A stretch of 42,179 bases of DNA. Origin: an uncultured Erysipelotrichaceae bacterium (GTDB taxonomy: Bacteria; Bacillota_I; Bacilli_A; RFN20; CAG-826). The stretch lies in the NCBI GenBank assembly GCA_900314585.1, contig OMVV01000006.1, positions 1 through 42,179 of the forward strand, written 5' to 3'. The notes below the pieces were generated by a model. That model ran no database searches. It was not told the origin of the DNA and saw only the letters and a program-made list of their open reading frames with translations. Both the position numbers and the translations under genes were made by a program. This document shows, in pieces, positions 33,182 through 41,880 of the stretch; the first letter of the stretch is position 1, and each line of letters opens with the position of its first letter.

Positions 33182-33229
33182 GGATTTGCCATTTTGGTAA
33201 TTTTAGCAATTATTAGATTTGCCACTTTG
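33182..33229. repeat. Direct repeats upstream of the HTH-MNT gene, possible operators
   Basis: GGATTTGCCATTTTG (33182-33196) and AGATTTGCCACTTTG (33215-33229) are 33 bases apart, with a further TTGGCAAGTTTTG-like site near 33161. They precede the HTH-MNT start at 33142 and could bind its HTH domain. Confidence 0.45.
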
Positions 33230-33303
33230 ATTTAAAAATGATAATTCGTTTAATAACACCTCCTACCAATAAATACTCATGTTGAGAGGCATTTTGTTAA
33301 AAA

Positions 33304-33344
33304 TTTTTAAAAATAAAGTAAAAGCGAGCCCAGTTGAGCCCGCT
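33304..33344 (-). terminator. Intrinsic terminator of the repeat lipoprotein
   Basis: On the minus strand AGCGGGCT-CAACTG-GGCTCGCT (eight pairs, two G-U) is followed by TTTTACTTTATTTTT, about 20 bases after the stop at 33365. Confidence 0.75.
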
Positions 33345-33364
33345 ATTAAAATAATTAATGCTTA

Positions 33365-36300
33365 TTAATTTGGAGAAGTTATATTAACGATGTAATATTC
33401 TCCTAATGTGTATGCTGAGCTAATAATTTGAACTATTGATCCATCATTAAAATAGAAATTAGTATCAAAAACGCCTGTTCCTTCATGATCAAAATTTTGA
33501 TGATTTCTTAATAATGTCATGTATTCATTCATTGAAACTACTCCAAGAACATTGAAACTCAGTGATTCTGCCTCTTCATTAACAAGTGAGAAAACTTGTT
33601 CATCACCATAGACAGTTGGGAACGCCACTAAAGAAGAGTGCTCAGATACATCATATTCAGTTAAAGAGGCCACGAAGTTTGACCAGGTTTGATAATGATA
33701 ATCAACAATTTCAAAAGACACTCTAATGATGTCGCCATTACTAATTAAAACACTTTGATATGAAGTTTGATATTGGTCAAGATATTTGACTAATTTTCCT
33801 TCCATATCAACATAGCCACTTTCGTAAAGATAATTACGATAATCTTCCACTTCTTGAGTGTGTTCACTAGTGGTAATAAAATCAAATCTTCTTCCAAGTT
33901 CAACGTTATAAACAGCATACGATGGTGATGGTGAATTAAAGTAAGTTGTGAAAGCAAATGCATCTAATAAATCATGGTAGTTATTGCTGTCATAGTTATA
34001 GGCATCAGTTGAAGAAAGAAGTTGACCGTAGTCATAAAATTCATAACGAACCGTATCAATTCTATCTTCTAAGTGGACGTAATATAACTTACCATCAATA
34101 ATCTTGCTTAATGAGCTAAAATCACCAACAAAACCCGCTTCAATTAATGCATTGCGATATGAAAGGTCGCGTCCTTCAACTTCAAAAACCATCGAAGTTG
34201 GACTACCAACAAGTCTAGCGACAATATCATCATCTTTATCAAACATTAGATCTGGGAAATGAGCCATGAAGTCGATTACTTCACTTTCGCTTGTAACTGG
34301 GTAAGAGTTATAAGATTGAAAGTCTTCATACTCATCACTACCAAATGAAATAATGAGGCTATATATATCACTTCCTTGATAGGTTGGATAATCAGGAATA
34401 TATAGTTGAATACTTCGATTGTTATCTTTATCGATGTATTTATTAAGGAGTCTTGAATAGGTATAAGATCCGGTGGCGGTGATTTTTGCTAGGAGAACTT
34501 CGTAGACATGGTTGACCTCTTCTAAAGTGCCAATAAAGCCTTGGCTAACAAAATGATTTGGAAGTTGATCTTCTTCATCTAAATAGAAGACATCTTTGCT
34601 TGGAGCACCCCAATTATCCATTCTTTGATTAAATTTTGTGTAATCATATAGCTCTTCCATATGCCTATTACCAACATATAGCATGACACCTTCGTCAATT
34701 ACTTTTATGAACACATAATTGTTATTCTCATTTTCAAAATAATATAAATTGAAATCGGAATAGTATTGGCCTGTAATTTCACAAGCAGAAGCAAGTTGAT
34801 CGATAAATTCGCTTCCGGCGTTAAGAACAAAGAATTTGTTTTCATAACCTCGGTATACATATGAAGGAAGCGTGCTGATATTTTCTTTTAAGCTTGTAAT
34901 AGTCTCATTACTAAAATAGCCCTGATTTGACCAATTATCTAAAACATCAGCAAAGCTACTATATTGAATGAATTGAGATTCATTATTTGTGAATGAATAA
35001 CTTATTATGTAAGAATTTGGAACTGGTCCTGGATTTATCTCTACTTGAATATAAGAGTCATAAATATCGACGCACTTGCGATAAACGTTAGAAACATCCA
35101 TTTCATAACCATGCGATTCAAGGTCTGATTTAAATAAGAGGATATCGTCCTCGTCAAAATTAAAGACAATAGAGGTTGAAGGGGTTGAACAATTGTAATA
35201 TGAATCATCACCGCCAGCGAAAGTGACGATAGAAGATGCATAATTTGGAATATTTAGACTTGTGGCGATGTCAAGGGCGGTTGGTGGCACTAATGATTTG
35301 GCGAATTCAGTTAAGATGAGAGTAACCCTCTGTGGGCCAGTGAAGAAAATTTGATAATGAAGCAAACCATCAATTGAATATGATCCATAGAAATTAGCTG
35401 GATTAAATAACGCTAAATAATCATTCAAATCCGCTTCAGTAAATGTTTGACCGTCTTTGATGATTGCGTTGATGGTGACTTGCTTATCTAATCCACCAGT
35501 TGTTGAACATTCAAATGCTTCAATCTTACTTGAAACTAAGGTTGGGAATAGTGATGAATGTTCCTCTCTTAAATTCTCATTTAAAAATTCAGCTGGCCAC
35601 GTCTCTGTGCGGACGATAAAACTATATTCATCGCTATAGGAAATATCAACCCATCTAAACATGGATAAATTTTGATATTGAACAACAAACGAATGAACTT
35701 TATCGCCAACTTGTTTTTGGTAAAGATAATACGCATCTGATGAGGAAGAAGATAAAGTAAAACCTGATGAAATCAAATCGCTTTCAAAATATGATCTTCC
35801 TTCAAGAGGGACAAATTGATTTATTCCAAAATAAGAATATGGAGCAATAGTGAACGCACCATTACCAGCTTTAGTTAAAGAAGAAACTGCATTATTGGTT
35901 TTGCTATTAATTAAAGCGATTTCTTCTGATGTATAAACACCTTCATTCTCCCCAACAGGAATTTCGGGAATATTCGCATGATCGTTATAAACCGACATAT
36001 TCGAAATATAAATTGGATCAGATTGAACCTTAATATGGATGAAGAAATAACGATAATTCTTTAAAGAAGGCATTTCACTTTGTGAGAAGGCTATTGTGCG
36101 TTCACCATAAACATCTGTAAAGTTACTATAACCACTAACAAAGGAATATAAATCCGAATATTTCGCCCCTAAAATGTCATTGATAAATAATTCGTTATAG
36201 GATAGGAACGAGGATATAGTTGCTCTAGAAGAGACAGCTTGCATCGTATATGAAGCATTATCGATACCTTCGATTGGTGTAATGTTATAAAAGAAAGCTT

Positions 36301-36898
36301 CATCTTCGATACAAAAACGGTTTTCAATAAATGTTACTCCTTGCATAATGAAATTAATTGATCCCTGGCTACTAACGGCAGAAGCGCTATAGTTATTCGT
36401 ACCAACCATGATGACGCTAGTTGGATCAAAGACATATTGTTGTGGGCGTTTAACTCGAACAGTACATTCAGCGTACTTAGTTGCATCATATGTTGATGTT
36501 GCGCGAATTGTCGCATAGCCAGAACCTGTTCCGATTACAATACCGGCGCTTGTTACATGCGCGATATGATCGTTAGTCGTGGTGTATGTAACAGACTTAG
36601 GTGCGTTATTTTTAACTTCAACACTCGCAACTAAAACAGCAGTTTTATCATCATCATTTAAATTGATTTCAATAAAATCTTTGTTTAATGAAACAGAAAC
36701 AACTTCAGGTTGATTCCCTTGTGAAGTTGAGCTTGAACTGCCTGAAGTTGGACCCACTCCATCGGTGGAAGGACCCACTCCGCTTGTCGCAGGACCTTGA
36801 GTTGGACCAATTGGACCAGTTGGGTTTTGTTCGCCTGAACCTCCACAGGAAGTCATGATTAAAGCAAGTAATGGAATAATAAATATCGTCTTTTTCAT
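33365..36898 (-). CDS. Large surface lipoprotein with Big2-like domain and ~7 divergent repeats
   Basis: 1177 residues. Signal peptide with lipobox LIMTSC (acylated C18), then a Gly/Pro/Ser/Thr linker (about 20-62) and a bacterial Ig-like (Big2-type) domain (about 65-150: VSLNKDFIEINLNDDDKTAV, YTTTNDHIAHVTSAGIVIGT). After a ~200-residue region come about seven divergent copies of a module (cores near 361-410, 571-636, 686-742, 797-851, 902-956, 998-1065, 1112-1172) sharing L-x3-GF/GY, an aromatic-Lys strand and a V-x-V/I strand. AAAGGAG precedes the ATG. It is extracellular and probably adhesive or polymer binding; function unknown. Confidence 0.78.
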   Translation of the reverse strand: MKKTIFIIPLLALIMTSCGGSGEQNPTGPIGPTQGPATSGVGPSTDGVGPTSGSSSSTSQGNQPEVVSVSLNKDFIEINLNDDDKTAVLVASVEVKNNAPKSVTYTTTNDHIAHVTSAGIVIGTGSGYATIRATSTYDATKYAECTVRVKRPQQYVFDPTSVIMVGTNNYSASAVSSQGSINFIMQGVTFIENRFCIEDEAFFYNITPIEGIDNASYTMQAVSSRATISSFLSYNELFINDILGAKYSDLYSFVSGYSNFTDVYGERTIAFSQSEMPSLKNYRYFFIHIKVQSDPIYISNMSVYNDHANIPEIPVGENEGVYTSEEIALINSKTNNAVSSLTKAGNGAFTIAPYSYFGINQFVPLEGRSYFESDLISSGFTLSSSSSDAYYLYQKQVGDKVHSFVVQYQNLSMFRWVDISYSDEYSFIVRTETWPAEFLNENLREEHSSLFPTLVSSKIEAFECSTTGGLDKQVTINAIIKDGQTFTEADLNDYLALFNPANFYGSYSIDGLLHYQIFFTGPQRVTLILTEFAKSLVPPTALDIATSLNIPNYASSIVTFAGGDDSYYNCSTPSTSIVFNFDEDDILLFKSDLESHGYEMDVSNVYRKCVDIYDSYIQVEINPGPVPNSYIISYSFTNNESQFIQYSSFADVLDNWSNQGYFSNETITSLKENISTLPSYVYRGYENKFFVLNAGSEFIDQLASACEITGQYYSDFNLYYFENENNNYVFIKVIDEGVMLYVGNRHMEELYDYTKFNQRMDNWGAPSKDVFYLDEEDQLPNHFVSQGFIGTLEEVNHVYEVLLAKITATGSYTYSRLLNKYIDKDNNRSIQLYIPDYPTYQGSDIYSLIISFGSDEYEDFQSYNSYPVTSESEVIDFMAHFPDLMFDKDDDIVARLVGSPTSMVFEVEGRDLSYRNALIEAGFVGDFSSLSKIIDGKLYYVHLEDRIDTVRYEFYDYGQLLSSTDAYNYDSNNYHDLLDAFAFTTYFNSPSPSYAVYNVELGRRFDFITTSEHTQEVEDYRNYLYESGYVDMEGKLVKYLDQYQTSYQSVLISNGDIIRVSFEIVDYHYQTWSNFVASLTEYDVSEHSSLVAFPTVYGDEQVFSLVNEEAESLSFNVLGVVSMNEYMTLLRNHQNFDHEGTGVFDTNFYFNDGSIVQIISSAYTLGEYYIVNITSPN

Positions 36899-36952
36899 AT
36901 CCTTTGATCTCCTTTAGGACTTGTTAACCCATTGTATTACATATACACACGA

Positions 36953-36992
36953 AGAAAAAGAAAAAAACCTCCTAACAATGTTGATAGGAGGT
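36953..36992 (-). terminator. Strong intrinsic terminator of the metallophosphoesterase operon
   Basis: On the minus strand AACCTCCTA and TAGGAGGTT form a nine-base-pair stem (10-base loop) followed by TTTTTTCTTTTTCT, between the 37014 stop and the lipoprotein start. Confidence 0.9.
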
Positions 36993-37013
36993 TATTTTGG
37001 AAATATTTCTTGC

Positions 37014-38006
37014 TTATTTTTTACGGATCAAAATGCCTTTGATAGTGGCGACAATCGCGACGATAAGTGGGCTAACAACTGCAAGAAGAGTTGCAATGTT
37101 AACACTAGCGGCAAAAGCGATTGGGAACATACCAAAGCCGGCATTTGATGGAGCGTCCATACTTGTTGATAAGCTAACAACATAAAGAATCACTCCTAGA
37201 AGAGCGAAGCATAAACCCACTAAAGCAAGTGGAAGTAAAACTTCTTTCTTCCTTTCCTCTTTGAGTTCGTTGTAATAAAATTCCCACACTCCAATAAAGA
37301 TTGGAGAAAGAAGATAACAAAGGATAACAGCGATCCCAAAGAAGGCATATCCATGAGCGAAGTCATAGATGAAGATAGAATAAAGTCCTCCCGCTAAACC
37401 AAATAAAGCAAAGAGTAACCAGAAGGTAAGAAAGGTGCAATAAGCGCCTCTAGCTTTTTTGACGAGTTCACCTCTAGCAGGAACAACGTACTTGTAGTTA
37501 TCTTTGAATTTCTTTAAATAGATGAGAACGAACACTCCTAAAAGGATGAAGATAACTGATAAAAGGAGTGTATCTAAAGGATAAATTGGGGTTGGTGATC
37601 CTTCAACGATGGAAAGGAACTTGCCAACAATTAGCCCGACGATAACATAGATGATATTGACACCACCAAAAGAGATGATAGCGATTGCATCCTTAAATAA
37701 GGATTTGTGCCATCTTTCATCACTTACGTGTCGATATGTCGCATGTAAAAGTAAAAGGGTCCATAAGCTCATAAAGAAGACAAGGATAAGTGGAAGAATT
37801 CTTAATAAGTCTTTAATGGCGACATCAGGTGAAGCTGAGACGATGCTTCCCATCACATCGACAAAGCCATAAAGCATATTCATGAAAGTGAAGGCTGAAA
37901 TAACGAAGAAGATAGTGACAAGGATCGAAGTCACAAGTGATTGTTTTCTTTCTTTATCTTTGAAGGTTGATGGGATGAAGTTTGATTTATCAAAATACTT
38001 TTTCAT
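37014..38006 (-). CDS. Polytopic membrane protein, unknown function
   Basis: 330 residues, about eight hydrophobic segments, with basic stretches between (RHVSDERWHKSLFKD; YYNELKEERKKEV). The ATG lies two bases after the metallophosphoesterase stop, so they are one operon ending at the terminator 36953. It may support or anchor the lipoprotein enzyme; no family was recognised. Confidence 0.72.
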   Translation of the reverse strand: MKKYFDKSNFIPSTFKDKERKQSLVTSILVTIFFVISAFTFMNMLYGFVDVMGSIVSASPDVAIKDLLRILPLILVFFMSLWTLLLLHATYRHVSDERWHKSLFKDAIAIISFGGVNIIYVIVGLIVGKFLSIVEGSPTPIYPLDTLLLSVIFILLGVFVLIYLKKFKDNYKYVVPARGELVKKARGAYCTFLTFWLLFALFGLAGGLYSIFIYDFAHGYAFFGIAVILCYLLSPIFIGVWEFYYNELKEERKKEVLLPLALVGLCFALLGVILYVVSLSTSMDAPSNAGFGMFPIAFAASVNIATLLAVVSPLIVAIVATIKGILIRKK

Positions 38007-38007
38007 A

Positions 38008-39150
38008 TTAATATTTCACCCACGCCACAAAGTCATTTGCGGTCCTTTCATTGAAATATAAGTGTTCGAGTTCAAAGCTTGCTTCATCTTTGATGGTGAC
38101 TAACGCTGCTCCGATTAAATCGAAGTTTTCGTTGATACCGACTGAAGCTAAGCCTTCTTTAATGGCCTCACTAGAATCATTGACGTCGATATGCGCGTAA
38201 TATAGTTCTGGTCCAGTTTTAACACCTAAACCGATCGTGACGCCTTCATAGTCGACCGTCCAGTCAACATTATGGGCGTGACCCATAAACGCGGCTTTTA
38301 GATTGTGCTTACGACCTTCGGCGATGAAGTTAGATGCATATTCAGCATTGCCGTTATCGGCAAAGCCTTCAAGTTTGAAGAATTTGTTTTTATATGTTGC
38401 TCCATCGACGTGGATCTTGTTATAGGCTTCAAGGTTATCTTGTTGAGGAATGTGATAGTAAGCGATAACTGGTACTTCTTCACCAACTTTCGCGTGCTCT
38501 TTCACCCACCAATCAACTTGATCAGCGCGGATATAATCATAATCTCTAAATGGTGAAACTGCTGTTTCAGAGAATGAGGCTCCGCTATCGAGGTTAGCGA
38601 GTTGCCACTTGGTTGGAGAAGTTTTTTCTCCATCAGTTGTGAGGTTGATAACAAAGTTACTTCTTCCATAAAGGTTATCGTCCTCTTCAACATAGATTGA
38701 ATGTGGAGCTTTTTTAAATTGGTTAGCTAACCAGTTTGGGTTATATAAGCCATGTCGATCATGGTTACCCCAAATGGAAGCATATTTGAAACCATAAAGG
38801 TTTGCTTGCTCTTCAAAGAATTCGATGAATGAATTAACGTGATAATTATTTGCGAGCATAAATTGATCGCCTGTGACTTCTACTAGGTCGATCTTTGCAT
38901 TCTCGCCTTGGCTCTCCTTAATATGAGCGTCAATTTGCTTAAATAGTTTAGTGAGATAGATTTTCGACGCCATAGTGGACGTAGTGTAGCTCCAATGGAT
39001 ATCAGTTAACTGAACAACATTGAAGTTATCATGGAACTGCATCGATACGACATAATCATCCAAATGCTCTTTGTAATCTTTTACCCCGCTACAGGAAGTG
39101 AGGGCAAAAGACATTAATAAAGGAACAATTATTAATCTTTTTTTGTTCAT
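38008..39150 (-). CDS. Calcineurin-like metallophosphoesterase lipoprotein
   Basis: 380 residues. Signal peptide with lipobox ALTSC (C20). The two-metal site is complete: LTDIHW (D50, H52), TGDQ (D95), GNHD (N129, H130), YYHIP (H233) and GHAHN (H291, H293). Such outer-face enzymes cleave phosphoesters such as nucleotides or phospholipid head groups; the substrate is unknown. AAAGGCGG lies eight bases before the ATG, and a promoter (39175-39203) precedes it. The following gene encodes a membrane protein. Confidence 0.92.
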   Translation of the reverse strand: MNKKRLIIVPLLMSFALTSCSGVKDYKEHLDDYVVSMQFHDNFNVVQLTDIHWSYTTSTMASKIYLTKLFKQIDAHIKESQGENAKIDLVEVTGDQFMLANNYHVNSFIEFFEEQANLYGFKYASIWGNHDRHGLYNPNWLANQFKKAPHSIYVEEDDNLYGRSNFVINLTTDGEKTSPTKWQLANLDSGASFSETAVSPFRDYDYIRADQVDWWVKEHAKVGEEVPVIAYYHIPQQDNLEAYNKIHVDGATYKNKFFKLEGFADNGNAEYASNFIAEGRKHNLKAAFMGHAHNVDWTVDYEGVTIGLGVKTGPELYYAHIDVNDSSEAIKEGLASVGINENFDLIGAALVTIKDEASFELEHLYFNERTANDFVAWVKY

Positions 39151-39174
39151 TTTTTGTCCGCCTTTCGCTTTATT

Positions 39175-39203
39175 AGTATAGCCGATACATTCACGTAAGT
39201 GAA
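39175..39203 (-). promoter_or_regulatory. Promoter of the metallophosphoesterase operon
   Basis: TTCACT (39198-39203), a 17-base spacer and TATACT (39175-39180), with a short leader bearing the Shine-Dalgarno. Confidence 0.6.
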
Positions 39204-39204
39204 A

Positions 39205-39230
39205 GAAAATAAAAAGAGGTGGGTGCCTCT
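39205..39230 (-). terminator. Intrinsic terminator after the small membrane gene
   Basis: On the minus strand AGAGG-CACCCA-CCTCT followed by TTTTATTTTC, 15 bases after the second-frame stop at 39245. Confidence 0.65.
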
Positions 39231-39244
39231 AAGAATGTTCCGTA

Positions 39245-39504
39245 TCAATCATCTAAAGCGTCATACATATTGAGTTCATCAATTGAATAACCGCTTTTTA
39301 ATGAAGGAAATGCCTGATAAGTTTTATAAAAGCAAAAATAATTCCAACAGTCGAAATAAAGACAACAGGGACGCCAATAGCAGTAGCTAAAAGCTGGTCT
39401 TTCAAATTACCGAGTTCTCGAAAAATAGGAAGCAAGGAAAAAATAGCCTCGAAAACGGCTAAGAATGTGCGACCAATAATTTCAATAAACTGTAAGAATG
39501 CCAC
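39245..39504 (-). pseudogene. Small membrane protein gene with a one-base frameshift
   Basis: The start is a GTG at 39504 with a perfect AGGAGG eight bases upstream; the reading frame from 39585 merely translates that site (LGGS). The protein (67 residues to the stop at 39298) begins VAFLQFIEIIGRTFLAVF and has two hydrophobic segments. Just before its stop, at a run of four A (TATAAAAC), the -1 frame continues as KTYQAFPSLKSGYSIDELNM and YDALDD to a TGA at 39245, directly before a terminator. One missing base, or a -1 frameshift event, would join them into about 86 residues. The style suggests a small phage or mobile-element protein; the family was not identified. Confidence 0.55.
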
Positions 39505-39650
39505 TAGGGAGCCTCCTAAAAAATTGTTTAAGATATACAAGTATACCTTTAATTCAATCATATTGATTGTAAACTGATTCTGCAATTAAATAATTGTGCA
39601 TTTTGTGCACAAAACGAAAGTACTTGAAAACTTTAACAATCCAGAAAAAT

Positions 39651-40856
39651 TCATACTATGTTGTTTTTGTACTCACTGTCATCAAAATGGTTTTCATAAT
39701 TAAACTCATTTAGATGGTCTTTCAATTCAACAATCCTTAATCTGTTTTGCGAGTCTAATGCACTAAGCAAATTTGTATGCAACTCTCTAGCGGCTGCATA
39801 ACTATAAATCAAATTATAGACAGAATTCCTAACGTCGTTTTCTATAATTGTTCTTTTGCTCTCATCATAAACGGAAAAAACGTATATAAAACAACTCGTG
39901 TTCGTCGGATCACTAATTCGAATTTTGTCAAAAGCGGAAAAGAAGTGCATAAAATCGTATTCGCACAATGAATGGCCAAAAACAACAATATTTTTGAAGT
40001 CTACCAAACCTTTGGTGTCTGTTTTGTGCATATTGTCTAAAATGTGACGATGAGTTTTTGTGAAAATAAAACGAGGATCAGTGTGTTTGAAAACGGAATT
40101 AACTCCAAAAATTGGGTTATTATAATTTCCATTAATCATGTTCGTCTTACTATCATATTCACCGATTCCAATCTCATCATAATTAAAAATATCAATCGAG
40201 ATAATTTTTTCAAAATTACAAATAGTGCCCAATGTTCTCTTGGCACATTCTAAATATCTCTTATTAATTATTCCGTATTCAATGTGGTGTCTATCAATAT
40301 TTTTGCGTTGATTAAAAATAAATCTTCCAAATACGCTCTCGAATTTAAATAATTCTTTTAAAAGAAAATCATAATACTCGCGCTCATCTTTAAATGGCTT
40401 TTTATCTCTTAAGAGATATATTATCCCAGCCATTAAATCTTCATTATGGCCGTTATCAGCAACTTTCGATTGGTACTTATAGATAGAAAAAACCCTTGGC
40501 CAAGATAACAAAGCACCCTCAACTCCAACAAGAGAGTCTTGCATCAAAGACTCGACATCGCACCAATTATAATCCATAGAATCGGAACGTTGTTTTCTTG
40601 ATAGAGCAAAAAAGAAATCCCACAAATTACATTTTTTAAAATCAGTTTTCTTTAATGATGTATTATCAAAAAACGAGCACCCTTGTTCGGTAAGTTTAAA
40701 ATATTTATCAATTAGGCTTATTAAAAAATCGTATTTTTGCTTATATTTTTGATGATAATTCTTGTAGGAACAGTGCAATTTGCAATGCAAATCGAACCCA
40801 TTTCCTAAAATAAGGTTTACACTATCAAGAGATTTAATAAATTTAAAATTATCCAT
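39651..40856 (-). CDS. AbiH-family phage abortive-infection protein
   Basis: 401 residues. The N-terminus has LILGNGFDLHCKLHCSYKNY (GNGFD at 18-22) and the C-terminal third VVFGHSLCEYDFMHFF, the two hallmark segments of AbiH, with a WCDVESLM segment between. AbiH from Lactococcus blocks certain phages by an unknown mechanism; the GNGFD and GHS motifs suggest a nucleotide-binding or hydrolase fold. A TATAAT box lies about 30 bases before the ATG with no clear Shine-Dalgarno. It is a single gene near an IS3 element, in keeping with mobile defence genes. Confidence 0.9.
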   Translation of the reverse strand: MDNFKFIKSLDSVNLILGNGFDLHCKLHCSYKNYHQKYKQKYDFLISLIDKYFKLTEQGCSFFDNTSLKKTDFKKCNLWDFFFALSRKQRSDSMDYNWCDVESLMQDSLVGVEGALLSWPRVFSIYKYQSKVADNGHNEDLMAGIIYLLRDKKPFKDEREYYDFLLKELFKFESVFGRFIFNQRKNIDRHHIEYGIINKRYLECAKRTLGTICNFEKIISIDIFNYDEIGIGEYDSKTNMINGNYNNPIFGVNSVFKHTDPRFIFTKTHRHILDNMHKTDTKGLVDFKNIVVFGHSLCEYDFMHFFSAFDKIRISDPTNTSCFIYVFSVYDESKRTIIENDVRNSVYNLIYSYAAARELHTNLLSALDSQNRLRIVELKDHLNEFNYENHFDDSEYKNNIV

Positions 40857-40976
40857 ATTCTTGCTTTTAAATAATCTATTGAAAAGATTATATCATTTTG
40901 AATTATGGATTAATAAATTAAAAGTTCCCGTCTTTGATTTTTCCACTGAATTCTTTGCTAGGTTCATACTCTTAAC

Positions 40977-41366
40977 CTATTTCTTATTAATCGGCTTTTT
41001 CGAAAGGATAACTGAAGAACCTTTCTTATGCGTATGAGTTACATTCTTGAATCCAAGTGTTTCAAACACTATTTCACGGGTTTTAGAATCAGCTTCAATT
41101 CGACGATATCCACACTGATGATCAATACACCAAATATATGCTTCATTGTGGTGGATACTACATCTTAATGTTCCACCACAACTTGGGCATTTGTCTTTGA
41201 TATCAAAGAAGCCAAATTTCTTTGGATCTTTATTCGTGTATTCATACCAATACTTAAGATGGTTATTTAGTTTTTCTTTAACCGATTCACCTTCATATAC
41301 TGGAATACACACTGAAGTGCCATTAGGCATAACAAGGGTGAATCTATATGTTAGTTTCTTATCCAT
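40977..41366 (-). CDS. Small zinc-ribbon protein, unknown function
   Basis: 129 residues. A zinc ribbon spans CPSCGG (C60, C63) and WCIDHQCGY (C80, C85), preceded by a YRFTLVMPNG-type beta-rich segment. GGAGG precedes the ATG. It lies in a run with two further tiny genes upstream on the same strand, all probably one transcript. Not recognised. Confidence 0.7.
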   Translation of the reverse strand: MDKKLTYRFTLVMPNGTSVCIPVYEGESVKEKLNNHLKYWYEYTNKDPKKFGFFDIKDKCPSCGGTLRCSIHHNEAYIWCIDHQCGYRRIEADSKTREIVFETLGFKNVTHTHKKGSSVILSKKPINKK

Positions 41367-41393
41367 ATTTGTTTTCCTCCATTAATTCATTGA

Positions 41394-41552
41394 CTACGCC
41401 CAATCTGCGAGAAGTTCATCCAAGGGGCGAGACATAGTTAAATATTTTTCATATTCTTTGGGATTCTTATCTATCGAGGATATGATTGCTTTTGCTTCCT
41501 TCTTATCCTTGAGAGTTTCTGAAACTTTCCTCTTTAGCTCAGTTATGTTCAT
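41394..41552 (-). CDS. Very small protein, unknown function
   Basis: 52 residues from the ATG at 41552 (MNITELKRKVSETLKDKKEA...). It is highly charged and helical, with a DELLADWA C-terminus, of antitoxin-like size. A start at 41579 would overlap the upstream gene by 13 bases; the 41552 start has GAAGAAAG nine bases upstream. Reality of the gene is suggested by operon position only. Confidence 0.5.
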   Translation of the reverse strand: MNITELKRKVSETLKDKKEAKAIISSIDKNPKEYEKYLTMSRPLDELLADWA

Positions 41553-41566
41553 AGATACATCTTTCT

Positions 41567-41824
41567 TCAACATATACATTCGTGATAATCAATGAATTCT
41601 TGAACCGAAAAGAAGTGTTTCCAGTTATGATTCTTCATCAAATCTTTCGCGGTGATCACCCCAAGATAACCAATCGCCCCATCTTTTCTGATCCCCACTA
41701 AAGCGAAATCATCATAATCATCAATGACCGAAACAAACAGTTCTTTTTGACTGACATAGTTGATGAGTTGTTCTCGTTCCTTTTTGTTATTCGTGTCTAT
41801 GACACATTCAATTATTTTTGACAT
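41567..41824 (-). CDS. Small protein, unknown function
   Basis: 85 residues. A perfect AAGGAGG lies about ten bases before the ATG, so it is likely expressed. The protein reads as alternating strands and helices (CVIDTNNKKEREQLINYVSQ ... FALVGIRKDGAIGYLGVITA). It is first in the small minus-strand run 41824-40977, next to an IS3 end. No family was recognised. Confidence 0.65.
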   Translation of the reverse strand: MSKIIECVIDTNNKKEREQLINYVSQKELFVSVIDDYDDFALVGIRKDGAIGYLGVITAKDLMKNHNWKHFFSVQEFIDYHECIC

Positions 41825-41880
41825 CTTTTATTTCCTCCTTATGTCAACGCCATAAAGAGAAAAAAAGCTCCCATCGTTAT

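Noticed and set aside
39505-39585. Upstream ATG starts for the small membrane protein
   Set aside because: The extra residues LGGS are simply the translated AGGAGG ribosome site; the GTG at 39504 fits better.
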